From a virus, in the IMG/VR virus record IMGVR_UViG_3300035171_000016, positions 1 through 64,000 of that record: DNA of 64,000 nt; one strand, written 5' to 3'. The notes under the pieces were generated by a model. It was not told the DNA's origin and did not search any database. It was given only the letters and a program-made list of their open reading frames with translations. Both the position numbers and the translations under genes were made by a program. Position 1 is the stretch's first letter. Every line of letters starts with the position of its first letter. Shown here one piece after another: positions 23,975-31,558 of this stretch.

Positions 23975-24928
23975 TTAAAAATCTACGTCTACATTTTTTA
24001 CAATAGGTTTAGGGTCATTATCGTAAATTACTGCATAATCTTTAAGATTATTAGCGGCAATCTTTTTATTAGGAAAGGCTACTGGTTTAATAACAGCACC
24101 TTTATAGAAAGGTTTAATTAAATCTTCTTTTGCCGCCTCTTTGTCAATAGCGTCTAAACTATAATCTCTACTTTTCACAATTCCTTTAAACATGAAAAGA
24201 TTGAATTTCGATTTTTTATTAATTACAATTTCTTTCTTTTCGCATTCTTCGTCTGTATCTAGCTCCAATCCTTTAGAGAAATTAAAAGGTTTAGGTGGAT
24301 TTGCATCTAAATAAGAATTAATACAATCAATATGAGCCATGAACGCGGATATAGCCGTGTCCATAGATACGAAAGTCGGCATTAGGCGCGATTCAATGGT
24401 GCGGTAAAGAGAATAGGCGTAATGCAACTGGCTATAACGGCCCGGGTCATTAGGAATTTTCTTTTTAAGAAAAATCTGGTCATAAGGCTTAAATTCATCG
24501 CGGCAAAACTTATTTTTGTTTTCCAGACGTTCCCAGAAATAGTTATTATTAATTGGATATTTCTCGCCCCAATTCTTCATAAACTCTACGAAGTATTTTC
24601 TGAAATTAGGAGACATTAGAGCAACATATTCAGAAATAGAATTGAAAGAGAAATGCCAATGGGTCCCGCACATTTCTTGCGTTTCTAGACCGTTATTAGT
24701 CTTAAAATCATAAGGCACGTTTTGGTATTTTTTATAGTTAAATTCAATCCATTTAACAACGTCCTCGACTTCTGCCATTGGCTTAGTAATAACCGCTTCG
24801 CCGCAACAGACAGAGGATTTAAAACCATTCATTTTAATGCCTAAATCTTCGTGCAAATCTTCGCGGCCATAATTCCAGCCGCCTTCAATTTCGCCGCCAA
24901 TAAGGTGAATGTATTTTGATTGTTTCAT
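23975..24928 (-). CDS. COOH-NH2 ligase (phage amidoligase) 2
   Basis: 317 aa. IGGEIEGG (10-17) matches the first Glu-bearing strand of the amidoligase fold, CGTHWHFS (87-94) the HxH motif, and TIESRLMP (177-184) the ESR motif. It binds ATP/Mg and should form an amide bond. Most diverged of the three copies, with a Lys-rich C-terminal domain from ~230 on. Promoter 24941-24968. Confidence 0.78.
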   Translation of the reverse strand: MKQSKYIHLIGGEIEGGWNYGREDLHEDLGIKMNGFKSSVCCGEAVITKPMAEVEDVVKWIEFNYKKYQNVPYDFKTNNGLETQEMCGTHWHFSFNSISEYVALMSPNFRKYFVEFMKNWGEKYPINNNYFWERLENKNKFCRDEFKPYDQIFLKKKIPNDPGRYSQLHYAYSLYRTIESRLMPTFVSMDTAISAFMAHIDCINSYLDANPPKPFNFSKGLELDTDEECEKKEIVINKKSKFNLFMFKGIVKSRDYSLDAIDKEAAKEDLIKPFYKGAVIKPVAFPNKKIAANNLKDYAVIYDNDPKPIVKNVDVDF

Positions 24929-24940
24929 AAATAGGACACT

Positions 24941-24968
24941 ATACTAATACAAAGGTTTTAATTGTCAA
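24941..24968 (-). promoter_or_regulatory. Sigma70-like promoter, leftward
   Basis: TTGACA, 16-nt spacer, TAGTAT; drives amidoligase 2. Confidence 0.65.
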
Positions 24969-24980
24969 TAACTAAACCGT

Positions 24981-25460
24981 TTAAACTTCCTCATTTTCTA
25001 CAATGGTAGCGGAAAATTCCATCGCAATAGAAATATCACGCATATAGGTTGCCCAAATAATTTTAATTTGATTCTTAAAATTCATGGCCAATTCTTCAAT
25101 CTTATCATCCGATACAGGAAAAGTACCGAAATTAAACACAACGCCATCCTTCAAATCTCTGGCTAGCAAAAGAGATAGGTTCAAATATCCATTGATATGA
25201 AACATATCCTTTTCGGTTCTAAATTGTCCGGGAACTCCGGGTAATTCGTAACCATTACCGCCACGCGGTAGGTAGCAATCAACGCCGCCTAGTTTAAAAG
25301 TCTTATCGTTGCCAGAATCGCGGAGAAACTTAAAGTTGCGGCTGCTTTTAAGTTTAATCTGGAAACCATTTTCTGCGCTCGAAAGGATTTCCATGCTACC
25401 AAGGCTAATGCGTGAGCCATTCTTTTTAACAGTAGTAATTTCTTGTGCTTTTTCGTCCAT
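24981..25460 (-). CDS. hypothetical protein, 159 aa
   Basis: Beta-rich N-terminal half (RISLGSMEILSSAENGFQIK), YLPRGGNGYELPG loop, helical end. GC-richer than neighbours. No family recognised; its place among ligase genes makes it a possible substrate protein, without direct support. Confidence 0.6.
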   Translation of the reverse strand: MDEKAQEITTVKKNGSRISLGSMEILSSAENGFQIKLKSSRNFKFLRDSGNDKTFKLGGVDCYLPRGGNGYELPGVPGQFRTEKDMFHINGYLNLSLLLARDLKDGVVFNFGTFPVSDDKIEELAMNFKNQIKIIWATYMRDISIAMEFSATIVENEEV

Positions 25461-25505
25461 AGGTTTTATTTTTTATGTTTTAGTTGTTTAAATTATTTAT
25501 TCGAT

Positions 25506-25534
25506 ATATTAAAGGCCGATATGAGAAAAGTCAA
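25506..25534 (-). promoter_or_regulatory. Sigma70-like promoter, leftward
   Basis: TTGACT, 17-nt spacer, TAATAT; drives 24981-25460 and lies inside the 3' end of 25509-25925. Confidence 0.68.
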
Positions 25535-25925
25535 CAATTTTTTCAAGAAAGTTTTTATTAATTCGTTTAAAGCCTAAATCGCTGGCATTAAAAATTGCAA
25601 CCTTGTTTTCTAGATAACCAACAAGGCAATTAATGGCTGCGGCAGCAAGAAATTCATGTTCGCGCAAATCTTTTCTAAGTCCAATAGTAAAACTATCAAA
25701 CTTCAATTCTTCAAATTCTACCGGAATACCGTAACGCTTTAAAAGATTTCTAATTTCTTTAGTAGTTTTAAACTCTGGCATCTTTTGATAACTAATAAGC
25801 ATTGGCGGATTGTTTTCCTGCTTTAGTCCATAGACTCGGTAATAAGTAGGACAACGAAACCTATCAAGCTTGGACAGCTTTTCAATTTTTGTTAAATGCG
25901 CGTCAACCGAAAAATAAATACTCAT
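25509..25925 (-). CDS. hypothetical protein, 138 aa; paralogue of 8692-9240
   Basis: YRVYGLKQENNPPMLI and FTIGLRKDLREHE are shared with 8692-9240, which has a longer C-terminus. Both sit beside genes with their own promoters. Function unknown. Confidence 0.7.
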   Translation of the reverse strand: MSIYFSVDAHLTKIEKLSKLDRFRCPTYYRVYGLKQENNPPMLISYQKMPEFKTTKEIRNLLKRYGIPVEFEELKFDSFTIGLRKDLREHEFLAAAAINCLVGYLENKVAIFNASDLGFKRINKNFLEKIVDFSHIGL

Positions 25926-25931
25926 ATATGT

Positions 25932-25959
25932 AGATTAATGGATTTTTTTATATTGTCAA
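25932..25959 (-). promoter_or_regulatory. Sigma70-like promoter, leftward
   Basis: TTGACA, 16-nt spacer, TAATCT; drives 25509-25925. Confidence 0.68.
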
Positions 25960-25963
25960 GAAA

Positions 25964-26410
25964 TTATCGTTTAGGATTTTCAAAAATATTACCAATTACT
26001 TTAATTCCTTCTAATTTAAAAGTGGTAATATAATTATGTTTAAATTCAAATTCATCAATAGCAATTACATCATATTTATGGCGTTTATCAATCAATCTAA
26101 CACCAAACAAAGGACAATAAGCTACTTCAAATTTATCAGCATTCGTATGCGAAATAACAATATCGCCCTCATAAATTTCTCTACCATTTTTGTCTAATAG
26201 ACCAGTAAATTGTAATCTTTTTAAACCTGTTTGATATTGCCAAAAACGCGAGCAAATAGTACCGCTTTTAAAATGCTTGTTCAAAGGTTGGCAGCTTTGA
26301 TTATCCGCACTAATAGTAAAACTTTCCCATTGATATTGCCCCATACGTTCGTACCCAATAATTTCCTTAGTATGTTCTCGGATAACTCTAAATTTAATTT
26401 CTCTATTCAT
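25964..26410 (-). CDS. YopX family protein
   Basis: NREIKFRVIREHTKE, FTGLLDKNGREIYEGDIV and IKVIGNIFENPKR; 148 aa, fourth and longest YopX copy here. Confidence 0.87.
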   Translation of the reverse strand: MNREIKFRVIREHTKEIIGYERMGQYQWESFTISADNQSCQPLNKHFKSGTICSRFWQYQTGLKRLQFTGLLDKNGREIYEGDIVISHTNADKFEVAYCPLFGVRLIDKRHKYDVIAIDEFEFKHNYITTFKLEGIKVIGNIFENPKR

Positions 26411-26418
26411 TTGTTAAG

Positions 26419-26446
26419 ATATTAATAGTTAATTCTCAAATGTCAA
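26419..26446 (-). promoter_or_regulatory. Sigma70-like promoter, leftward
   Basis: TTGACA, 16-nt spacer, TAATAT; drives the YopX gene starting at 26410. Confidence 0.72.
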
Positions 26447-27337
26447 TTAAAAAATATCCTTTAAATCCTTAGCCCAGATAGCGTCAAAAGGAATCTTTTT
26501 AGGTTCAATGCGGACGGCGTTATCAGCCAAGCCCCAAGTTTCCTTCATATCTAAAACGCGGCCTTTACCATCCGTAGGAAACCAAGTTAATTTATTTTTA
26601 ATCAAAAACTTAAAAATATCAATATATTCCTTGTATTGAGGATATAGTTCCATTTGAGTAATTTCTGACCAAATATTATCAAAATGATTATAAATCTTAT
26701 CAATTTTGACGCCTAAAAAGTCTTTATCATCAAATCTATCTACCGGAGAAAATGATTTATTATTTAATACTTCATAAGCTACAGTTTTAGCCAAACAAAG
26801 ATGCGCGGCGGCAATTTGCGGACTAACGAGCCAAGATGAAAAACAGCGAGACTCCATGCCCCACTTTTGCGGACGCCAATCGTTTAGCCAACCATAATTA
26901 TGATTTTCATTATTGCGTCTTTTAAACGCTTCTGTTTTGTTTTCTACGGCCAAAGATAGCGAGCCAGCATAATTAGCAATAATTCGATTAATAATCTCTG
27001 GGGCAATAACATCCTTTTTAACTCCAAAATGAATATGTCCGCCAATAGATTTGTTAATTTTAAATGAACCGGCCTGCCAATCATAAGTAAAACACTTAGG
27101 ATGTTTACTAACGTGTCTCTTAAATGCGCTCCGAATAAAGTTAATTATTTCTAGCGGGTCCTCACTTGGACAAGTTCTAACTTCTGAAATATGTTCTACG
27201 GCTTCAATACCGTCATATCCAGTTTCGCCTTTAATGTCACCAATCAAAGGAGCAACTTTGCCGTTATGAATCATTAAATATTCCCCGTCCTGTCCTAATG
27301 AAAATCTAATAGGATTCTCTTTAATGTTTTTATTCAT
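26447..27337 (-). CDS. COOH-NH2 ligase (phage amidoligase) 3
   Basis: 296 aa. RFSLGQDGEYLM (11-22) corresponds to the GxDPE strand, SEVRTCPSED to the second acidic strand, GGHIHFG (99-105) to the HxH motif and MESRCFSS (161-168) to ESR. Closest in layout to amidoligase 1. With two other copies nearby it suggests stepwise ligations on related substrates. Overlaps no neighbour; 17 nt behind an AbrB-like gene. Confidence 0.82.
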   Translation of the reverse strand: MNKNIKENPIRFSLGQDGEYLMIHNGKVAPLIGDIKGETGYDGIEAVEHISEVRTCPSEDPLEIINFIRSAFKRHVSKHPKCFTYDWQAGSFKINKSIGGHIHFGVKKDVIAPEIINRIIANYAGSLSLAVENKTEAFKRRNNENHNYGWLNDWRPQKWGMESRCFSSWLVSPQIAAAHLCLAKTVAYEVLNNKSFSPVDRFDDKDFLGVKIDKIYNHFDNIWSEITQMELYPQYKEYIDIFKFLIKNKLTWFPTDGKGRVLDMKETWGLADNAVRIEPKKIPFDAIWAKDLKDIF

Positions 27338-27354
27338 TTTATCTAGAAATAAAG

Positions 27355-27579
27355 TTATTCTTGGGGTATGAAGTATTGTTTTTCAAAATAGACAGAAGGA
27401 ATAACACAATCTGGAATTTTTTTACTAATTTGAAGTATTCCGTTAGTTATAGTTAAATAGGCATCCTCGTTTTCCTTTCCTTCGTACAACTCTTTAGCTA
27501 ATGCGGCTGGCAGAGTAATAGATGCACCTTTTTTACCAAACTTAATTTTACTTTTAATGAATTTAATATTGTTTGCCAT
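27355..27579 (-). CDS. AbrB/SpoVT-like DNA-binding protein, 74 aa
   Basis: SKIKFGKKGASITLPAALAKEL followed by EDAYLTITNGILQIS matches the swapped-hairpin AbrB fold of MazE and SpoVT proteins. Would bind DNA as a dimer. Lies upstream of amidoligase 3 in the same unit, so it may regulate it (inference). Confidence 0.62.
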   Translation of the reverse strand: MANNIKFIKSKIKFGKKGASITLPAALAKELYEGKENEDAYLTITNGILQISKKIPDCVIPSVYFEKQYFIPQE

Positions 27580-27601
27580 ATATAGTTTTAAATTGGTGGA
27601 T

Positions 27602-27629
27602 AGATTAATAGATTAAAATGAAAAGTCAA
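27602..27629 (-). promoter_or_regulatory. Sigma70-like promoter, leftward
   Basis: TTGACT, 16-nt spacer, TAATCT; drives the AbrB-like gene. Confidence 0.62.
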
Positions 27630-27856
27630 TAGTTTTTTAAATCTATTCCGTAAGTTTTAAGATATTGTTTATCTGGAACTATAATTAAATCTAAATAATC
27701 ATAATCATCATTAAATCCAGAAACTCGTTTATAGTTTATTCTGATATTGCCGCCAGTAGAAAGCGGAATGCCTTTTTTATGTGGCAACCTAATTTGTGGA
27801 CATATTACCGAGTTTGGTAAATTTAAAAGTTTTCTGGCTAAATCGTGAGTATTCAT
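27626..27856 (-). CDS. hypothetical protein, 76 aa
   Basis: THDLARKLLNLPNSVIC N-terminal helix followed by beta strands and YDYLDLIIVPDKQYLK. No family recognised. 7 nt behind 27864-28013. Confidence 0.6.
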   Translation of the reverse strand: MNTHDLARKLLNLPNSVICPQIRLPHKKGIPLSTGGNIRINYKRVSGFNDDYDYLDLIIVPDKQYLKTYGIDLKNY

Positions 27857-27863
27857 AATTAAT

Positions 27864-28013
27864 TTAATCAGCCGAGCTATCTAAATCATCCAAACATTCG
27901 GTTTGGTCAATATAAATAGTTAAAATTTTCCAAGCGCAAAAAGCAACAATGAACCATAAAATAACAGGAATCATCATTAGGCAAGCTAGGCCGGTTTTAA
28001 AAATAGTTTTCAT
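27864..28013 (-). CDS. single-pass membrane protein, 49 aa
   Basis: One long hydrophobic stretch (about residues 8-32, LACLMMIPVILWFIVAFCAW), then an acidic tail LDDLDSSAD. ATG overlaps the TAA of the 18-aa peptide upstream (TAATG). Confidence 0.58.
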   Translation of the reverse strand: MKTIFKTGLACLMMIPVILWFIVAFCAWKILTIYIDQTECLDDLDSSAD

Positions 28014-28069
28014 TAGGCCCGGAAAAGCATTCCAACGAATAAGGCGACTCCAATAAATACGAGAATCAT
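28013..28069 (-). CDS. 18-aa membrane peptide
   Basis: MILVFIGVALFVGMLFRA, stop TAA overlapping the next ATG. Hydrophobic with one terminal Arg. The coupling to the next gene supports translation. Confidence 0.42.
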   Translation of the reverse strand: MILVFIGVALFVGMLFRA

Positions 28070-28117
28070 AGGTTTTTTATATTATTTTTTTTGTTTTTGT
28101 TTACTGTCAACAAATGA

Positions 28118-28146
28118 ATAATAATGATTAAAACCTAAACTGTCAA
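28118..28146 (-). promoter_or_regulatory. Sigma70-like promoter, leftward
   Basis: TTGACA, 17-nt spacer, TATTAT; drives the small membrane genes at 28069 and 28013. A second TTGACA lies at 28105-28110. Confidence 0.65.
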
Positions 28147-28586
28147 GATATTTTCTCTAAAAATTGCCAGCCATACCAGAGGCAAAAGAAATGAAGGCCG
28201 TTATCGGTAACTGTATAGACAATTGTAGTAAATCCGCCGCGAAGAATATGATAATTATCTCTTTTATTATCTCCGTCAATTGCATATTGAGAAATAGGAA
28301 TATTCTTTCTTCCATTCTCGAAAAAATCTCTTAAACTTCTACCATCAATCAGGTCTAACCATTTATCGCCCAAACTAAAACGGTCTATACAAAAATGAGG
28401 AATAAAAACAATTAATATCCAAATCCAATTAAAAGAAGTAAATAAACAAATACAAAAAGTATATAGAAAAACGTGTTGTAAACTCTTCCAATGCGAAGCA
28501 GATTTATTTACCGCCATCCATTTAGGTTGAAGAAAAAAATCACCCAATAGATGCCCAAGGATTAAATTAGCTAATAAATTGGTCAT
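28143..28586 (-). CDS. DUF3307-like membrane protein, 147 aa
   Basis: LILGHLLGDFFLQPKWMA at the N-terminus, a His in LQHVFLYTF and DRFSLGDKW are the signature positions of DUF3307, multi-pass proteins of unknown role found in phages and prophages. Three to four membrane helices. Start overlaps the stop of 28583-28927 (ATGA). Confidence 0.75.
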   Translation of the reverse strand: MTNLLANLILGHLLGDFFLQPKWMAVNKSASHWKSLQHVFLYTFCICLFTSFNWIWILIVFIPHFCIDRFSLGDKWLDLIDGRSLRDFFENGRKNIPISQYAIDGDNKRDNYHILRGGFTTIVYTVTDNGLHFFCLWYGWQFLEKIS

Positions 28587-28927
28587 AAACTTTTAGCACA
28601 GAGTTTTGCAAGTTTCCAGCCGGTAGAATTAGGCTCAAACCTAGCTAAAACTATATGGTTCTCGTTTAAAAAATGAGGGTCTAATTCTGATTTCTTATTC
28701 CAGATTTTTTTAAGTAAAATTAATTTCTCACCATTAAAGGTAGTGCATCCATAATACTTAACTAATAAAATACTTCTACCATTAATTTTAACTTCTCTTA
28801 ATACTTTAAAGGCTTTTGGATTAGGATTAGGCGCAGTTGGCTTTTCTAAATAAACATACTCCGTCCTACCACCTAAACAGGTAGTTTTCTTTGGCTCGCT
28901 GAGTCCAACAGATAATGAAATTCCCAT
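28583..28927 (-). CDS. hypothetical protein, 114 aa
   Basis: GGRTEYVYLEKPTAPNPNPK then beta strands (SILLVKYYGCTTFNGEKL). No family recognised. Confidence 0.6.
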   Translation of the reverse strand: MGISLSVGLSEPKKTTCLGGRTEYVYLEKPTAPNPNPKAFKVLREVKINGRSILLVKYYGCTTFNGEKLILLKKIWNKKSELDPHFLNENHIVLARFEPNSTGWKLAKLCAKSL

Positions 28928-28933
28928 AAAAGA

Positions 28934-28962
28934 ATGCTAATGTTTGAATATTAAAATGTCAA
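28934..28962 (-). promoter_or_regulatory. Sigma70-like promoter, leftward
   Basis: TTGACA, 17-nt spacer, TAGCAT; drives 28583-28927. Confidence 0.62.
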
Positions 28963-28964
28963 TA

Positions 28965-29150
28965 TTATTTTGAAGAAAATAAGAAGTTTTCCGAAATAAA
29001 ACCTTCTCTAAGAAGATATTTATAAATAGAAATACCGCAAGCATCATTCTCGCAGTACACTTTTGCCCCAACCGGCCTATCTTGGCTAAATTTACAAATT
29101 TCTACTTTTACTCCTGAAATATTAATTAATTTTTTAACTGGATAATTCAT
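28965..29150 (-). CDS. hypothetical protein, 61 aa
   Basis: INISGVKVEICKFSQDRPVGAK..., with YCENDACG: two Cys, no clear metal site. Downstream of the tRNA-Leu-like RNA gene. Confidence 0.52.
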   Translation of the reverse strand: MNYPVKKLINISGVKVEICKFSQDRPVGAKVYCENDACGISIYKYLLREGFISENFLFSSK

Positions 29151-29160
29151 AAATCTATTA

Positions 29161-29318
29161 CTGTATTATAGGAGTCGAACCTATAAGAGTATATGAGATA
29201 ACAGCCCCAGTACTCACCACGTTCTCTCGCATAAACGGCTCGCCGTTATCGCGGCTTTTACTCATTAAGTGATTATGCGGTTACTATGCAGCGCGGTTGC
29301 CAATTTCGCCAAATACAG
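29161..29318 (-). tRNA. tRNA-Leu-like RNA with ~70-nt insertion
   Basis: Acceptor CTGTATT pairs perfectly with AATACAG; TGGCGAAATTGG is a Leu-type D-arm; ATAGG/CCTAT with loop TTCGACT is a T-arm. Between them are ~110 nt instead of ~45, including a helix CGCATAA/TTATGCG enclosing hairpin GCCG/CGGC. CCA is not encoded, unlike the other tRNAs. Candidate intron-bearing tRNA, or a tRNA-like RNA; the anticodon is unclear. Confidence 0.6.
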
Positions 29319-29330
29319 CAAATTTTAAAA

Positions 29331-29540
29331 TTACCATCTAATTACTTTAATATTGTTCGCAACCGTATTAAACCATTCTCCGCAATCGGCGTTTTCAACA
29401 TCGCGCTCCAAGTATTTAATCCATTGGCCGAATTTGCCATTGGCCGTAGCGATAACCGTGCCGCGCCCGACTTCTACAAAACCGGAATTTTCTCCGCGCT
29501 TTTGTATTTTTACCTTGTCGTTAATTTTAAATTCAGTCAT
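29331..29540 (-). CDS. hypothetical protein, 69 aa (KOW/SH3-like)
   Basis: FKINDKVKIQKRGENSGFVEVGR then ATANGKFGQWIKYLE, a small beta-barrel pattern. GC-richer than flanks. Stop is 13 nt before the tRNA-Leu-like gene, so the two may share a transcript. Confidence 0.6.
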   Translation of the reverse strand: MTEFKINDKVKIQKRGENSGFVEVGRGTVIATANGKFGQWIKYLERDVENADCGEWFNTVANNIKVIRW

Positions 29541-29546
29541 ATTAAT

Positions 29547-29574
29547 ATAATAACTGTTAATATTTATTTGTCAA
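29547..29574 (-). promoter_or_regulatory. Sigma70-like promoter, leftward
   Basis: TTGACA, 16-nt spacer, TATTAT; drives 29331-29540 and perhaps the RNA gene after it. Confidence 0.68.
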
Positions 29575-29582
29575 TTAAATTA

Positions 29583-31046
29583 TCAGCCTAAAAGATTATT
29601 TCTTACTTCTTTTAGTGTCCAATCTTTTACAAGCTTGCCGTTAAGGAATACGGTTTGAAGCTCGCCCTGTGCCTCTTTAATCCAACTTACGTTATCATTT
29701 AGAACTAAGTTTCCACTTTCTTCCTTAACTACTTGTAATAGACCACAAGCAGATTTTTTTAAACCATTATCGGTAACTGGATTTTTAGAAATACTAATAT
29801 CTTTTTCGTTAATGGTAACGTGAGTAGCTTTTACGGCGGAGCCTAAAGTATCTCTCGTATTATATTGATAGGTAAAACTTCCAATACCAAAAACTACCTG
29901 TGAAGCAAAACCTTTATTCATTAATCTAGAACAAATTTCGTCTGCTCTTTTTAATGTAATACTATCTCCGTAAATAGCTCCAACGTGGCTATCAAGCAAT
30001 CTAAATCCTTTTTCGGTTACGGCTCCACCAAAGGCGTCCCATAGTAACTCTACTACACCTTTGCGTTCTGCTTCTGTTTTTCCATCTGGATTTCCACAAA
30101 TAACTAAAACGGGGTCGCCACTATCAGGGCGAATAACTAGTTTTCCGTTTCGAGCCATAACCTTTTCTTTTAAATTAGGAAGATATTCGGTTAATACTTT
30201 CCATAAATCCCAAGTATCAGAAACTACCGAGACAATGCCATTAGGATAAACTTTTGTAATTAATCTTTCAAAAGTATCTTGTTCGTTATCTTTTTCTCCA
30301 GAACACATTACGCTATGCTCTGTAGCGGGAACACTACCACCAATTAGTTCTTTATCGCTATTGGCATTATAATACTTTTCTAATCCAATGATAGCCGGAA
30401 TAGTATCTGTTCCGGTAAAGGAAAGTAAGTGTCCCATTCCAGAAGTTACCGCGCTTTCAAAGGAACTCATACCACGAAAACTAAAATCATGGCCTTGCCA
30501 TTGTACAAATTCTTTTGGCATTCCTGTTTTTTCGGCATATCCATCTAAAAGTTTACGATATTCGTATGCAATAGTAGCAGAATTACAAGGCAACCACAAA
30601 ATAGACGACATTAAAGTTTCAAGAAAATTAGGTAGCCAATAAAAATCTTCTAAAGTATTTAAGATAGTAAGACAAGGAACTCTCATAGGAACTTTAGAAC
30701 CTTCGGCTAAAGCTTTGATTTTAATAGGTAGATAGCCTAAATCATGTAGTTTTTCAATATGGTCATAAGTCGGTAGGTGACTTCCTAAAGAATTAGAAAT
30801 AATGCGCTTATATTCGTCCATTACCTCGTTTTTAGGACGTTTAAAGAAATTATCATTAAAACATTCAATAAGATACGCTTTAATGAAATATTGTAAACCA
30901 AACATTACCATGTAGTTTACGCCTTCAAGACGTGAACCGCGAGCCGTCCAGTTGATATAAACAAATTCGGTTTTGTCTGGATATTGAAACGGGTGCCCAA
31001 CTTTATAAAAATCGGCAAATAAGAATGGATTAATGTTTAATTTCAT
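29583..31046 (-). CDS. nadV: Nicotinamide phosphoribosyltransferase (NadV/NAMPT)
   Basis: 487 aa, normal for the family. ADFYKVGHPFQYP at the N-terminus, FRGMSSFESA, the GGSVPATEHSV block and VIRPDSGDPV are NAMPT signatures. It makes NMN from nicotinamide and PRPP in the cytoplasm, the committed step of NAD salvage. A PRPP synthetase gene (31558) just upstream supplies the co-substrate. No NMN adenylyltransferase is in the window. Restoring NAD after host NAD-depleting defences is a known role for phage copies of this pathway. Confidence 0.95.
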   Translation of the reverse strand: MKLNINPFLFADFYKVGHPFQYPDKTEFVYINWTARGSRLEGVNYMVMFGLQYFIKAYLIECFNDNFFKRPKNEVMDEYKRIISNSLGSHLPTYDHIEKLHDLGYLPIKIKALAEGSKVPMRVPCLTILNTLEDFYWLPNFLETLMSSILWLPCNSATIAYEYRKLLDGYAEKTGMPKEFVQWQGHDFSFRGMSSFESAVTSGMGHLLSFTGTDTIPAIIGLEKYYNANSDKELIGGSVPATEHSVMCSGEKDNEQDTFERLITKVYPNGIVSVVSDTWDLWKVLTEYLPNLKEKVMARNGKLVIRPDSGDPVLVICGNPDGKTEAERKGVVELLWDAFGGAVTEKGFRLLDSHVGAIYGDSITLKRADEICSRLMNKGFASQVVFGIGSFTYQYNTRDTLGSAVKATHVTINEKDISISKNPVTDNGLKKSACGLLQVVKEESGNLVLNDNVSWIKEAQGELQTVFLNGKLVKDWTLKEVRNNLLG

Positions 31047-31062
31047 AATTTAATGTAGTTAT

Positions 31063-31090
31063 ATGTTAATGGTTAAATTTTAAAAGTCAA
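31063..31090 (-). promoter_or_regulatory. Sigma70-like promoter, leftward
   Basis: TTGACT, 16-nt spacer, TAACAT; drives nadV. Confidence 0.58.
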
Positions 31091-31558
31091 GTTTTTTTCT
31101 ATAATTATATCTGTCATAAGGTCTAAATCATCAAAAATATATTTAGAATACTTATTATTGCGTAATCTGGTTTGAATTATAACGTAGTTTTTTCGTTTAT
31201 ATTCTGGATGGATGCAAATATAGACATTCCTACTAAAAGGCAAGTGTTTAGCGGATTCAAGAATAGCACCTAATTCCAGTAGAGTAATAGGGGCTAGTGT
31301 TTCATGGCTAAAATAAAATAAAATATTTTTACAAACACTTAAATAGTGATGCTCCCAAGTTATCTGAATTTCTTCCTGACGCCTATCTAATGCGTTAAAA
31401 TTTTCACGGCGAGGATTTATTACAGAATAAAAAGGCAATAATTTTTTAGCAACTTTTTCCTGCCAATTCCACGCCCCAGTAATAGAACCAGCTAAAAAAA
31501 TGGAGTTATTAGGAAATTTATTAGCGTAATTAGGGGCTTCTAAATATAAATTATTCAT
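31073..31558 (-). CDS. Nucleoside 2-deoxyribosyltransferase-like protein
   Basis: 161 aa. SIFLAGSITGAWNWQ is the N-terminal nucleotide-binding loop, INPRR the following segment, and ITLLELGA carries the Glu expected as nucleophile. Family members move or hydrolyse N-glycosidic bonds of nucleosides or NAD-like molecules. Between nadV and prs in one operon (start overlaps the prs stop), so a role in nucleotide or NAD-derivative turnover fits. Confidence 0.75.
   Translation of the reverse strand: MNNLYLEAPNYANKFPNNSIFLAGSITGAWNWQEKVAKKLLPFYSVINPRRENFNALDRRQEEIQITWEHHYLSVCKNILFYFSHETLAPITLLELGAILESAKHLPFSRNVYICIHPEYKRKNYVIIQTRLRNNKYSKYIFDDLDLMTDIIIEKNLTFKI

Noticed and set aside
29161-29318. tmRNA
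   Set aside because: Has a tRNA-like end and long insert, but no GGGGCTG-type 5' end fit, no alanine tRNA elements and no tag reading frame ending in Ala-Ala; a Leu D-arm is present instead.
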